A DNA stretch of 58,551 nt from Cellulosimicrobium cellulans. GTDB taxonomy: Bacteria; Actinomycetota; Actinomycetes; Actinomycetales; Cellulomonadaceae. Shown in pieces: positions 8,193 to 16,912 of this stretch. Positions within the stretch are counted from its first letter, which is position 1; every line of letters starts with the position of its first letter. The stretch spans positions 1 through 58,551 of the forward strand of contig NZ_JAFGYF010000016.1 in the NCBI RefSeq assembly GCF_016921195.1. Direction: 5' to 3'. The notes below the pieces were generated by a model. It was given only the letters and a program-made list of their open reading frames with translations, was not told the DNA's origin and ran no database searches. Both the position numbers and the translations under genes were made by a program.

Positions 8193-8936
8193 ATGGCCCG
8201 CAAGAACTCGGACAGCACCGGCGCGCCCGCCGCCGGCGAGCAGGTCGCGAAGCAGAAGAAGCCCAAGAAGCAGCGCTGGTACCACCAGGTGTGGGCCGCC
8301 TACCAGATGACGCGCAAGCAGGACCCCGCGGTCACGTGGGTCATGCTCGGCGTGTTCGTCGGCATCCTCGCCGTCGCGCTCGGCATCGGCCTGTGGTGGG
8401 GCCAGTGGGTCTACACGCTCATCGTCGGCATCCCGTTCGCGGCACTCGGCGCGATGTTCGTCCTCACGCGCCGCGCGGAGCGTGCGGCGTACCGGCAGAT
8501 CGAGGGCCAGCCCGGCGCGGCGCGCGCCGCGCTCGGGACGATCCGCCGCGGCTGGACCTTCGACGAGGAGCCCGTCGCGATCGACCCGCGCACGCAGGAC
8601 CTCGTGTTCCGCGGCGTCGGCCGGGCCGGCGTCGTCCTGGTGAGCGAGGGCCCGGCGCACCGCGCGAAGCGTCAGCTCGACGCCGAGCGCAAGCGGGTCG
8701 CCCGCGTGCTGCCGAACGTGCCGATCACGACGATCCAGGTGGGCAACGAGGAGGGCCAGGTCGCGCTCCCCAAGCTCCCCCGTGCGGTGCAGAAGCTCAA
8801 GCCGTCGCTGACCAAGCCGGAGACGGCCGAGGTGTCCAAGCGACTGCGCGCCCTGGGCGTCTCGCGCCTGCCGATCCCCAAGGGCATCGACCCGACGCGC
8901 GCGCGCCCCGACCGCAAGGGCCTCAAGGGTCGCTGA
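8193..8936 (+). CDS. DUF4191 family membrane protein
   Basis: 247-residue actinobacterial protein of unknown function. A lysine-rich N-terminus (residues 20-28) is followed by two adjacent membrane helices (about 48-68 and 72-92). A charged cytoplasmic tail follows, with the family block GVGRAGVVLVSEGP and a basic C-terminus. DUF4191 proteins are very often found directly after lipA in actinobacteria, as here. That argues for a conserved partnership, but no activity is established. The local promoter can transcribe it without lipA. Confidence 0.9.
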   Translation: MARKNSDSTGAPAAGEQVAKQKKPKKQRWYHQVWAAYQMTRKQDPAVTWVMLGVFVGILAVALGIGLWWGQWVYTLIVGIPFAALGAMFVLTRRAERAAYRQIEGQPGAARAALGTIRRGWTFDEEPVAIDPRTQDLVFRGVGRAGVVLVSEGPAHRAKRQLDAERKRVARVLPNVPITTIQVGNEEGQVALPKLPRAVQKLKPSLTKPETAEVSKRLRALGVSRLPIPKGIDPTRARPDRKGLKGR

Positions 8937-8956
8937 CGGATCTCTTCTCCTGCTGC

Positions 8957-9009
8957 ACGACGACGCCCGGCCGGGCGAGGATCGCTCCTCACCGGCCGGG
9001 CGTCGTCGT
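8957..9009. terminator. Strong bidirectional terminator
   Basis: An 18-bp perfect stem (8957-8974 with 8992-9009) encloses a second small GAGGA/TCCTC stem. It sits between the converging DUF4191 and RDD genes and can serve both strands. Confidence 0.8.
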
Positions 9010-9066
9010 CCGGAGGACTCTGCGGCGGGACGCTGGTCGTGGACCAGCCGTGGTTCGGGCCAGCCG

Positions 9067-9543
9067 TCAGGTGCGCACCAGGACGGTGCCCGCCGCACGG
9101 TCGTGGAGCCCGCGCCCGTCCGCGTCCCACACGACGGCGGGGATGACGAGGCACAGCAGCACGGTGCGCAGCAGACCGCGGCCGACGCCGACCATGCGCG
9201 CGGGCTCGGCCAGGCGGCGGACCCGCATGCCCATGACCCGGTGCCCGACCGTGAAGCCGAGCGTGCTCACGAGCAGGACGTTCTCGATCGCGAAGACCAG
9301 CGGCTGCGACCAGACCGGCAGCGCGGAGATGCCCTCGAAGAAGCCCGGCGCGGCAGGCCGGAAGAACAGGAACGCGACGAGCGTCGCGAGCACCCAGTCG
9401 ATGACGAGCGCGACGACGCGCCGCCCCAGGGTCGCGAGCGAGCCCGGTCCGTCCGGCGGGAGACCGAGCCGCGCGCCGCGACCGTCGTGCTGACCGCCCG
9501 GGGTGCCCTCGAGCCACGAACCCATGTCCTCGCGTGAAACCAC
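9067..9543 (-). CDS. RDD family membrane protein
   Basis: 158-residue RDD-domain protein. After a polar start with [10 protein letters not shown] come the hallmark [15 protein letters not shown] (arginine and aspartate in the first helix), further helices with [13 protein letters not shown], and the final [15 protein letters not shown]. The final aspartate block completes the R-D-D signature. The function of such proteins is unsettled; some act as Na+/H+ antiporters. I place the start at GTG 9543 because TACCCT ends 6 bases upstream (leaderless pattern). The ATG at 9525 has only a poorly spaced GAGG. It is divergent from glnA. Confidence 0.88.
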   Translation of the reverse strand: MVSREDMGSWLEGTPGGQHDGRGARLGLPPDGPGSLATLGRRVVALVIDWVLATLVAFLFFRPAAPGFFEGISALPVWSQPLVFAIENVLLVSTLGFTVGHRVMGMRVRRLAEPARMVGVGRGLLRTVLLCLVIPAVVWDADGRGLHDRAAGTVLVRT

Positions 9544-9549
9544 GGGACC

Positions 9550-9555
9550 AGGGTA
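9550..9555 (-). promoter_or_regulatory. Leaderless -10 element of the RDD gene
   Basis: TACCCT on the minus strand ends 6 bases before the GTG at 9543. This decides the start over the internal ATG. Confidence 0.55.
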
Positions 9556-9681
9556 CGTGCCGGTCGGTGGACGACCTCGGCGGTTCGGTCGCGCACGGCG
9601 GTATCGTGCCGAACGGCACACCGCCGCCGGCGGCTGCCGCGCGCCCTCGTGTAGCACGAACGTCACACGGGGACGCCGGAC

Positions 9682-9719
9682 GTAACACGACCGAAACAAT
9701 GGGTACACGGCGGGGAAAC
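9682..9719 (+). promoter_or_regulatory. GlnR-type operator upstream of glnA
   Basis: Four half-sites at exact 11-base intervals: GTAAC (9682), GAAAC (9693), TACAC (9704), GAAAC (9715). This fits the actinobacterial GlnR box (gTnAC-N6-GAAAC repeated), with three good half-sites and one weaker. It ends 10 bases before the glnA -10 hexamer, so bound GlnR would touch the -35 region and should make glnA nitrogen-responsive. Confidence 0.75.
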
Positions 9720-9729
9720 CGCCTCGGCC

Positions 9730-9735
9730 TAGGTT
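9730..9735 (+). promoter_or_regulatory. glnA -10 element
   Basis: TAGGTT gives a predicted start near 9742 and a leader of about 60 bases with a strong AAGGAG ribosome site at 9792-9797. Confidence 0.55.
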
Positions 9736-9803
9736 CGTGGGCGCCACGTCAGCGGCGGGTACGCCGCGCAGCCCGACGGCACCACCCGATCAAGGAGCAA
9801 CGG

Positions 9804-11228
9804 ATGTTCAACAACGCGGAGGAGGCAATCGCCTTCACGCGGAACGAGGGCGTCGAGTTCGTCGACGTCCGGTTCTGCGACCTGCCCGGCATCATGCAGC
9901 ACTTCAACATCCCCGTCTCGCAGTTCGACGAGTCGGCGTTCGAGGACGGCCTGATGTTCGACGGGTCGTCGATCCGCGGCTTCCAGGCGATCCACGAGTC
10001 GGACATGAAGCTCGTGCCGGACGTCAAGACCGCGTTCGTGGACCCGTTCCGCAAGCGCAAGACGCTCGTCGTGAACTTCTCCATCGTCGACCCGTTCACG
10101 GGTGAGCCGTACTCGCGCGACCCCCGCAACATCGCGGCCAAGGCCGAGGCGTACCTGCGCTCCACCGGCATCGCCGACACCGCGTTCTTCGCGCCCGAGG
10201 CCGAATTCTACCTCTTCGACGAGGCACGCTTCGCGACGAACCAGCACTCGAGCTTCTACTACCTCGACTCGATCGAGGCCGCGTGGAACACGGGCCGCGA
10301 GGAGGAGGGTGGCAACCTCGCGTACAAGACGCGCTACAAGGGCGGCTACTTCCCCGTCTCCCCGTCCGACCGCTTCGCGGACCTGCGCGACGACATGTGC
10401 GCGACGCTGGAGCAGGTCGGCCTCGAGGTCGAGCGCGCGCACCACGAGGTGGGCACCGCCGGCCAGCAGGAGATCAACTACCGCTTCAACACGCTGCTGC
10501 ACGCGGCCGACGACCTGATGAAGTTCAAGTACGTCATCCGCAACGAGGCGTTCGAGGCCGGCAAGTCCGTCACGTTCATGCCGAAGCCGATCTTCGGCGA
10601 CAACGGCTCGGGCATGCACTCGCACCAGTCCCTCTGGAAGGACGGCAAGCCGCTGTTCTTCGACGAGAAGGGCTACGGCGGTCTCTCCGACCTCGCGCGC
10701 TGGTACATCGGTGGTCTGCTCAAGCACGCGCCGTCGCTCCTCGCGTTCACGAACCCGTCGGTGAACTCCTACCACCGCCTCGTCCCGGGCTACGAGGCCC
10801 CGGTCAACCTGGTCTACTCGGCCCGCAACCGCTCCGCGTGCATCCGCATCCCGGTGACCGGCTCGTCCGCCGCCGCGAAGCGCGTCGAGTTCCGCGTGCC
10901 GGACCCGTCGGCCAACCCGTACCTCGCGTTCGCCGCGCAGCTCCTCGCCGGCATCGACGGCATCAAGAACCGCATCGAGCCGCCGGAGCCGATCGACAAG
11001 GACCTTTACGAGCTCCCGCCCGAGGAGCACGCGCAGATCCAGCAGGTCCCCGGCTCGCTCGCCGAGGCGCTGGACAACCTCGAGGCTGACCACGAGTTCC
11101 TCACGCAGGGCGACGTGTTCACGCCGGACCTCATCCAGACGTGGATCGACTACAAGCGCACCAACGAGATCGACCCGATCCGCCTGCGCCCGCACCCCCA
11201 CGAGTTCGAGCTCTACTACGACATCTGA
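9804..11228 (+). CDS. glnA: Type I glutamine synthetase GlnA
   Basis: 474-residue glutamine synthetase of the dodecameric GSI-beta type, making glutamine from glutamate, ammonia and ATP. Signatures include [10 protein letters not shown], the metal-binding glutamates in [10 protein letters not shown], the ATP site [15 protein letters not shown] and NRSACIRIP. The adenylylation site is present: Y402 in DLYELPPEE, matching Y397 of enterobacterial enzymes. GlnE encoded at 16.9-20.1 kb should therefore be able to modify it. The ATG has AAGGAG 6 bases upstream. GlnR-type operator and promoter lie upstream, and a hairpin terminator follows. Confidence 0.98.
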   Translation: MFNNAEEAIAFTRNEGVEFVDVRFCDLPGIMQHFNIPVSQFDESAFEDGLMFDGSSIRGFQAIHESDMKLVPDVKTAFVDPFRKRKTLVVNFSIVDPFTGEPYSRDPRNIAAKAEAYLRSTGIADTAFFAPEAEFYLFDEARFATNQHSSFYYLDSIEAAWNTGREEEGGNLAYKTRYKGGYFPVSPSDRFADLRDDMCATLEQVGLEVERAHHEVGTAGQQEINYRFNTLLHAADDLMKFKYVIRNEAFEAGKSVTFMPKPIFGDNGSGMHSHQSLWKDGKPLFFDEKGYGGLSDLARWYIGGLLKHAPSLLAFTNPSVNSYHRLVPGYEAPVNLVYSARNRSACIRIPVTGSSAAAKRVEFRVPDPSANPYLAFAAQLLAGIDGIKNRIEPPEPIDKDLYELPPEEHAQIQQVPGSLAEALDNLEADHEFLTQGDVFTPDLIQTWIDYKRTNEIDPIRLRPHPHEFELYYDI

Positions 11229-11252
11229 TCGGTCACGCCGACAGGTCTCACT

Positions 11253-11283
11253 GCGGCCCGCCACCCTCCCGGTGGCGGGCCGC
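11253..11283 (+). terminator. glnA terminator
   Basis: 13-bp perfect stem (11253-11265 with 11271-11283), 5-base loop, 24 bases after the glnA stop; followed by a T-containing stretch. Confidence 0.8.
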
Positions 11284-11386
11284 CGTCGTCTCTCTGATCG
11301 ATACTGCTGATCCCTTGCCCGAACGTGAACCCCTCGCTAGGTTTGTGAGCGGCGGTAACGATGCCGCCACGAGAGCAGGGGGATTC

Positions 11387-12298
11387 ATGAGCACACGCTT
11401 CCGGCGCGCCCTCACGGCCGTCGCGTCCGCGCTGGTGTCGACCGTCGTCGTCGCGTCGTTCCCCGCCCCGGCGAGCGCATCCCCGTCCGCCGCGAGCGCC
11501 GACCCGTCCGCGAGCGCCGTCGCGTGCGCCGCGACGTGGTCGGCCACGACGGCGTACTCGGGCGACCAGACGGCGTCGCACCACGGCCGGAACTGGACGG
11601 CCCGCTGGTGGACCCAGCGCGAGACGCCCGGGTCGACGAGCGTCTGGGTGGACGCCGGCCGGTGCGTCGGGGGCGGCGACGACTTCGTCGTGAGCCGCGC
11701 GGAGTTCGACGCGATCTTCCCGAACCGGCACCCGTTCTACACGTACGACGGGTTCGTCGACGTGCTGGGCTCCTACCCCGCGTTCGCGAGCACGGGCACG
11801 TCCGAGACGCGGACCCGCGAGGTCGCCGCGTTCCTCACCCACGCGGACTTCGAGTCGGTCGGGCTGCGGTACGTGAAGGAGATCAACGAGGCCAACTACT
11901 GGATCAAGTGTGACGACGAGCAGCCGTTCGGCTGCCCCGCCGGCCAGACGGCGTACTACGGTCGCGGGCCGATCATGTTCAGCTGGAACGTCAACTACAA
12001 GGCCGCGGGCGACGCGCTCGGGATCGACCTGCTGAACGACCCCTGGCTCGTCGAGGAGGACCCCTCCGTCGCCTGGCAGACGGCGCTGTGGTACTGGAAC
12101 ACGCAGAACGGCCCGGGGGTGATGACATCGCACCAGGCGATGGTCTCGGGCGCTGGGTTCGGCCAGACGATCAACTCGCTCAACGGTGCGCTCGAGTGCG
12201 AGGGCGGCAACCCGGCGTCCGTGCAGTCGCGGGTGGACCGGTACGTGCGCATCACCGAGGTCCTGGGCGTGGCCCCGGGCTCGGGCCTGTACTGCTGA
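11387..12298 (+). CDS. Secreted GH19 chitinase with N-terminal chitin-binding module
   Basis: 303-residue secreted enzyme. A signal peptide with basic RFRR and a hydrophobic core ends near the ASA repeat (about residue 32). A CBM5/12-type module (about 49-93) has the aromatic pattern WSATTAYSG...WTARWWTQ...VWVD, bounded by C48 and C93. The catalytic GH19 domain follows. The two expected acids are E156 (AAFLTHADFES) and E165 (YVKEIN), and the family motif YYGRGP is at 190-195. E156 and E165 are only nine residues apart, so several loops of plant-type GH19 enzymes are missing, as in compact bacterial forms. It is predicted to hydrolyse chitin in the medium. A purine-rich GGGGGA lies 4 bases before the ATG. 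Confidence 0.9.
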   Translation: MSTRFRRALTAVASALVSTVVVASFPAPASASPSAASADPSASAVACAATWSATTAYSGDQTASHHGRNWTARWWTQRETPGSTSVWVDAGRCVGGGDDFVVSRAEFDAIFPNRHPFYTYDGFVDVLGSYPAFASTGTSETRTREVAAFLTHADFESVGLRYVKEINEANYWIKCDDEQPFGCPAGQTAYYGRGPIMFSWNVNYKAAGDALGIDLLNDPWLVEEDPSVAWQTALWYWNTQNGPGVMTSHQAMVSGAGFGQTINSLNGALECEGGNPASVQSRVDRYVRITEVLGVAPGSGLYC

Positions 12299-12321
12299 CC
12301 GGGCTGTCCCGCGTGCAGCGA

Positions 12322-12360
12322 GGCGGGTGCGGTGCGCGCAGGGGGCGCACCACACCCGCC
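12322..12360. terminator. Bidirectional terminator between chitinase and monooxygenase
   Basis: 16-bp stem with one mismatch (12322-12337 with 12345-12360), 7-base loop, between two convergent genes. Confidence 0.75.
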
Positions 12361-12362
12361 GG

Positions 12363-14051
12363 TCAGCCTGCCGCAGGAACCGCAGCGGTCTCGGTCGCGG
12401 CGGCGGGCACGTGGGCCGTCGGCAGCCCGGAGCCCGGGCGGAACCCGGCGTACTGCTCGGCCGCGGCCCGTGCGCACTCGTCCTGGTAGACGGGTCCCCC
12501 GCCGAGGTACACCGCCATCTCCTCGCGCTTGCCGGGGACGTTCCCGCCGACGAACCAGGCGCCGGCCTTCTTGCCCTCCTCGTACATGACCGTGGCTCGC
12601 CCCGCGCGCTCGGTCTCCTCGTACCACCACTCCTCGGCCTCGCGCGTCGCCTCGAGCTGCGCGACGCCGTTCTCCCGCGCGAACGTGAGCGCACGCTGCA
12701 GCCACTGCGCGCCGCGCTGGACCGGCACGGTGAGGTTGGACAGCGGCGTCTGCGGGCCGAGGGACAGGAAGAAGTTGGGGAACCCGTGGACGGAGATCCC
12801 CAGGTAGGTCCGCAGCCCGTCCCGCTCCCACCGCTCGCGCAGCGTGATGCCCTCGCGCCCGACGACGTCGAACGCGGTGAGCGCCCCCGTCATGGCGTCG
12901 AAGCCCGTCGCGAGCACGAGCACGTCGAGCTCGTGCTCGACGTCGCCGACGACGACACCGCGCGGCGTGACCTGCGTGATCGGGGTCGTGAGGACGTTGA
13001 CGAGCTCGACGTTCTCCCGGTTGTACGCGGCGTAGTAGCCGTGCCCGGTGGGCGGGCGCTTGCCCATGAACGTGTAGGTGGTGGGGCAGAGCGCCTCGGC
13101 GGTCCGGGGGTCGGTGACGATCTCCCGGATCTTGCCGCGGAGGAACTCGGACGCGAGCGCGCTCGCCTCGGGGCTCGAGACGAGGTCGGTGAAGCACTCG
13201 TTGGCGAACCGGAAGCCCCCCGCCTCCCAGCGGGACTCGAACACCCGGCGGCGCTCGTCGTCGTCCACCTCGAGCGCGGACCGCGTCGGGATCTCCATCG
13301 GCACGCCGAAGGGATGCTGGGCCGCGCGCTCGAAGACGGCGTCGTAGTCCTCGCGCAGGGCGGCGAGCTCGTCTGCGGTGACCGCGGGGCTGGTGGTCTC
13401 CAGGACGTAGTTCGGGGTGCGCTGGAAGACGGTGACGTGGGCCGCCTGGGCGGCGAGCTCGGGCAGCATCTGGATCCCCGACGCCCCGACGCCGATCAGC
13501 CCGACACGCTTGCCGGTCAGGTCCACCCCCTCGTGCGGCCACCGGGCCGAGTGGTACGCGGGCCCGCCGAACGTGTCCAGGCCGGGGAGGTCCGGGTACA
13601 GGGGACGAGAGAGCAGCCCCGTCGCCGAGACGAGGTAGGTGGCGCGCAGCGTCGACCCGTCGGCGAGGGTGAGCGTCCACAGGTTCGTGGCGTCCGAGTG
13701 CTCGGCCCGTTCGACGGTCGTGCTCAGCCGGATGTCGCGCCGCAGGTCGAGCCGGACGGCGACGAACTCCAGGTACGCGCGGATCTCCTCACCGCGCGGA
13801 TACCGCTCGCTCCAGTCCCACTCGTCGCGCACCTCGCGGGAGAACGAGAACGCGTACGCGAGGTACTCCGAGTCGGTGCGCACGCCCGGGTACCGGTTGG
13901 CCCACCACGTCCCGCCGACTCCCCCGGCGCCGTCGACCACGAGGACGGAGAGACCGGCCTCTCGCAGGTGGTGCAGCATCGCCAGGCCGGAGAAACCCGC
14001 CCCGATGACGACCGCGTCGTAGGTCTCGCCGCTGCTCTCCGAATCCCCCAT
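12363..14051 (-). CDS. FAD/NADPH-dependent Baeyer-Villiger-type monooxygenase
   Basis: 562-residue class B flavin monooxygenase. The FAD fingerprint GAGFSG is at 17-22 and GGVGGTWW at 43-50. The Baeyer-Villiger fingerprint F-x-G-x3-H-x3-W-P is intact at 161-172 (FGG...HSARWP). The second dinucleotide site for NADPH is GVGASG at 187-192. It closely follows the layout of cyclohexanone/phenylacetone-type monooxygenases, which turn ketones into esters or lactones; the substrate here is unknown. The start ATG has GGGGGAG about 6 bases upstream. It stands alone, so it is probably an accessory catabolic gene. Confidence 0.88.
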   Translation of the reverse strand: MGDSESSGETYDAVVIGAGFSGLAMLHHLREAGLSVLVVDGAGGVGGTWWANRYPGVRTDSEYLAYAFSFSREVRDEWDWSERYPRGEEIRAYLEFVAVRLDLRRDIRLSTTVERAEHSDATNLWTLTLADGSTLRATYLVSATGLLSRPLYPDLPGLDTFGGPAYHSARWPHEGVDLTGKRVGLIGVGASGIQMLPELAAQAAHVTVFQRTPNYVLETTSPAVTADELAALREDYDAVFERAAQHPFGVPMEIPTRSALEVDDDERRRVFESRWEAGGFRFANECFTDLVSSPEASALASEFLRGKIREIVTDPRTAEALCPTTYTFMGKRPPTGHGYYAAYNRENVELVNVLTTPITQVTPRGVVVGDVEHELDVLVLATGFDAMTGALTAFDVVGREGITLRERWERDGLRTYLGISVHGFPNFFLSLGPQTPLSNLTVPVQRGAQWLQRALTFARENGVAQLEATREAEEWWYEETERAGRATVMYEEGKKAGAWFVGGNVPGKREEMAVYLGGGPVYQDECARAAAEQYAGFRPGSGLPTAHVPAAATETAAVPAAG

Positions 14052-14109
14052 GTACCGCTCCCCCGTTCCAGCTCCGTCAGGACGTCACGTGCGCGCTGCC
14101 CTCGCGACG

Positions 14110-14119
14110 CGGTATACCG
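14110..14119 (-). promoter_or_regulatory. Candidate monooxygenase promoter
   Basis: CGGTATACCG is a 10-bp palindrome containing TATACC on the minus strand, about 60 bases before the monooxygenase start. It could be a -10 element or a small operator. Confidence 0.3.
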
Positions 14120-14173
14120 TCCCACGCGCCGGTGCTTCGTGCCAGAGCGAGCCGGCACGTCCTGGAGGCCGGC

Positions 14174-15769
14174 TCAGAACGGCCAGACGAGCGGCACGTA
14201 CAGGACCGCGGCGGCGACGAACACCAGCGCCAGCGGCAGACCCAGGCGCCAGTAGTCACCGAACCGGTAACCACCCGGCTGCAGGACCATGAGGTTGACC
14301 GGGGTCGCGATCGGCGTGAGGAAGGCCGCGGCCCCGGCGACCGTGAGCGCCATCATGAACGGCTGCACGCTCACGCCCAGGGTCTGGGCGAACGACACCG
14401 CGACCGGAGCCATCACGAGGACGGTCGCGACGTTCGAGATGAACTGGCCGAGCACGAGCGTGAGCAGGCACACGACGAGGAGCGCGAGGTGCGGTGACCC
14501 GCCACCGGTGACCCGGAGCACGACGTCCGCGATCGCGTCGGCTGCGCCCGAGGAGACGAACGCCGCGGACAGCGGGATGAGGGCCGCGATGAGCACGACG
14601 GTGTCCCACGAGATCGCGCGGAACGACTGCGGCACGGTCACGACCCGCAGGAGCACGAGGGCGCCCGCCGCGAGCAGGCCCGCGATGACCGGCGGCACGA
14701 CCCCGGTCGCGAGCAGCACGATCGTCGCGACCAGCACCCCGAGGCAGCGCCGCCAGCCGCGTCCGAGCGGGACGCCGCGCTGCAGGCTCTTCGGGGAGTC
14801 GACGGCGATGACGTCGGGCGACTGGGTGTACCGGTGGAGCGCGTCCCAGGGTCCGCGCACGAGCACGGCGTCGCCCGGCTGGAGCGTCATCGGGCCCGAC
14901 GGGGCCTCGCTGTCCGGCCCGGTCGAGCTGCCGTCGCCACGGCGGATGGCGAGGACGACGAGGTCCTCGTCCCGCGTGGTCATGCCGGGGCTCACCCGGC
15001 GCCCCACGAGCGTCGAGCGAGGCGCGATGAGCACCTCGACGACCCCCGTGCCGCCCGTGAACAGGCGACCCGTGTCGAGCTCGGCGGGGTAGCTCTCGCG
15101 CCACGAACGCACGCGCTCGCGCGGGTCGGTGGCCGTGTCGGCGAGGTGCTCGGGGACGCGCTCGGGGAGCAGCCGGTCGCCCAGCGTCACGACGAGCACG
15201 GCCGTGGCGAGGACGAGCGGGATCCCCACCAGCGCGAACTCGAAGTAGCCGAACTCCTGACCGCCCGCCTCGGCCGCCGCCTCGGACACGATGATGTTCA
15301 CGGGCGTGCCGGTCAGCGTGAGCAGGGAGCCGGCGCCCGCGGCGAACGCGAGCGGGATGAGCATGCGCGAGGGCACGATGCCGGCCCGCGCGGCGGCCAC
15401 GACGGCGACCGGGAGGAGCGCCGCGACCGCGCCGTTGATGCTGATGACGGCCGCGAGCAGGGCGGCGACCCCGACCATCAGCGCGAGCAGCCCCGCCCGG
15501 CCGAGGGACGCGCGCCGCTCGAGCCACTGGCCGATCCACGCGGTGATCCCCGTGGAGTCCAGCGCGTCGCTGAGCACGAACAGGGTCGCGATGAACAGCA
15601 CGATCGGGTCGCTGAAACCGCCCAGCGCCTCGTCGAGCGCGAGCACACCGGTGGCCCACAGGGCGACCGGCACGAAGAGCGCGACGACCACGAGCGGGAG
15701 CCGGTTCGTCATGAAGCCCACGACCGCCAGCGCCAGGATGACGAAGGTCGCGACCAGCGGATCGATCAT
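14174..15769 (-). CDS. SLC13/DASS-type anion transporter with TrkA-C domain
   Basis: About 531-residue sodium/anion symporter-like protein. Two blocks of hydrophobic helices flank a soluble segment (about residues 235-320). That segment has TrkA-C features, including VEVLIAPRSTLVGRRV and LQPGDAVLVRGP. The helix blocks carry the paired signature TGTPVNIIVSEAA and the later TPIATPVNLMVLQP, which are the substrate- and sodium-binding SNT-like motifs of this superfamily. Likely substrates are sulfate or dicarboxylates; not resolvable here. ATG at 15769 is preferred because AGGGGG lies about 7 bases upstream. It is divergent from the reductase-like gene. Confidence 0.85.
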   Translation of the reverse strand: MIDPLVATFVILALAVVGFMTNRLPLVVVALFVPVALWATGVLALDEALGGFSDPIVLFIATLFVLSDALDSTGITAWIGQWLERRASLGRAGLLALMVGVAALLAAVISINGAVAALLPVAVVAAARAGIVPSRMLIPLAFAAGAGSLLTLTGTPVNIIVSEAAAEAGGQEFGYFEFALVGIPLVLATAVLVVTLGDRLLPERVPEHLADTATDPRERVRSWRESYPAELDTGRLFTGGTGVVEVLIAPRSTLVGRRVSPGMTTRDEDLVVLAIRRGDGSSTGPDSEAPSGPMTLQPGDAVLVRGPWDALHRYTQSPDVIAVDSPKSLQRGVPLGRGWRRCLGVLVATIVLLATGVVPPVIAGLLAAGALVLLRVVTVPQSFRAISWDTVVLIAALIPLSAAFVSSGAADAIADVVLRVTGGGSPHLALLVVCLLTLVLGQFISNVATVLVMAPVAVSFAQTLGVSVQPFMMALTVAGAAAFLTPIATPVNLMVLQPGGYRFGDYWRLGLPLALVFVAAAVLYVPLVWPF

Positions 15770-15849
15770 GGGCACCCCCTGGGACGTCAGGATGCCACAG
15801 GTCGTCGCGTCCGGGAGGTCGGAATAGCGAGCGCGCCGGTGCGTTGTCG

Positions 15850-16497
15850 ATGACCATGACGACTCTCGGGATCATCGGCGCAGGCAACATCGGCTCACAG
15901 GTCGCCCGGGCGGCGATCGCTCACGGCTACGACGTGGTCATCGCGAACTCGCGCGACCCTCGGACGCTCGACGACCTCGTCGCCGAGCTGGGTCCGCGGG
16001 CACGCGCGGCGACCCCCGAGGAGGCGGCACGCGCGGCGGACGTCGCCCTCGTGGCGGTGCCCTTCGGGGCGTACCGCGAGGTCCCCGTCGAGCCGCTCGA
16101 CGGCAAGATCGTGCTCGACGCGAACAACTACTACTGGGAGCGCGACGGGCACGTCGAGGCGCTCGACCGGGGCGAGGCCACGTCGTCGGGCCTGCTCCAG
16201 GAGCACCTGGCCGGGTCCAAGGTGGCCAAGGCGTTCAACCACATCCGGGCGGCGGAGATCACGACCGACGGCTCCCCTGCGGGAACCCCGGGGCGCCGCG
16301 CGCTCGCGACCGCGAGCGACTTCCCCGAGGCCGCCGCGTGGGTCGTGCAGTTCTACGACGAGCTGGGGTTCGACGCCGTCGACACGAGCCCGCTCGCGGA
16401 GTCCTGGCGCGTCGAGCGCGACCGCCCGGCGTACGTCGCACGCCAGGACGCGGACGAGCTGCGCGAGAACCTCGCCCGCGCGCCTCGTACCCTCTGA
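15850..16497 (+). CDS. NADPH-dependent F420 reductase-like protein
   Basis: 215-residue Rossmann-fold protein of the F420-dependent NADP oxidoreductase family. The N-terminus has GIIGAGNIGSQVARAA and then IANSRDPRTLDDL, typical of NADP-preferring members where the serine/arginine pair binds the phosphate. A later KAFNHI block is also typical. In relatives it moves hydride between NADPH and F420, but many members are annotated only by fold. ATG at 15850 or 15856 could be the start; neither has a good Shine-Dalgarno. I see no other F420 genes in the window. Confidence 0.75.
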   Translation: MTMTTLGIIGAGNIGSQVARAAIAHGYDVVIANSRDPRTLDDLVAELGPRARAATPEEAARAADVALVAVPFGAYREVPVEPLDGKIVLDANNYYWERDGHVEALDRGEATSSGLLQEHLAGSKVAKAFNHIRAAEITTDGSPAGTPGRRALATASDFPEAAAWVVQFYDELGFDAVDTSPLAESWRVERDRPAYVARQDADELRENLARAPRTL

Positions 16498-16506
16498 CCT
16501 GCTCGT

Positions 16507-16539
16507 CCGGGGCGGGCCCGTCAGGCGCGCTCGCCCCGG
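16507..16539. terminator. Possible shared terminator hairpin
   Basis: 8-bp stem (16507-16514 with 16532-16539) between convergent genes; the right arm enters the 3' end of the membrane protein gene. Confidence 0.35.
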
Positions 16540-16910
16540 GCGACGAGGGCCGCGCCCAGGATCAGCAGCACGAGGAGAGCGACCACCAGGCCGAGGAGCG
16601 CGAGCGCGCGGGCCGGTCCGAGCGGGCCCTCCACGAGACGCGCTGAGCCTCGGCAGCTGGCGCCGGCCAGGCCCCACAAGACTGCGGCGCCGAGGGGCTC
16701 GGGGCGCTGCCACACGACGGTCAGCACGACCGCGAACGCCGCGAGCGCCCAGGCGATCCACCCCGCCCAGCGCAGTCGAGATCCGTGGAACGACCCGCCC
16801 GGCCGGCCACCGCGCTCCGGCGCCGTGCGTCGGTCGCCCGCACCGCCGAGAACGCGAGGCTCACGTCGATCGAGCAGGCCCGGGACGGGCGGCTCGTCGC
16901 GCCGGGCCAC
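16521..16910 (-). CDS. Small membrane protein downstream of glnE
   Basis: 129-residue protein of unknown function. A polar, arginine-rich N-terminus (to about residue 50) is followed by three hydrophobic segments, ending in LGLVVALLVLLILGAALVARG. GTG at 16910 lies two bases after the glnE stop codon, with GAGG inside the glnE tail. It is therefore almost certainly translated from the glnA2-glnE message. The low sequence complexity of the helices gives no family clue. A role in nitrogen control is only suggested by position. Confidence 0.65.
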   Translation of the reverse strand: MARRDEPPVPGLLDRREPRVLGGAGDRRTAPERGGRPGGSFHGSRLRWAGWIAWALAAFAVVLTVVWQRPEPLGAAVLWGLAGASCRGSARLVEGPLGPARALALLGLVVALLVLLILGAALVARGERA

Positions 16911-16912
16911 GG

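Noticed and set aside
9525-9543. ATG at 9525 as the RDD start
   Set aside because: GAGG is only two bases before it, while the GTG at 9543 has a perfectly spaced leaderless -10.
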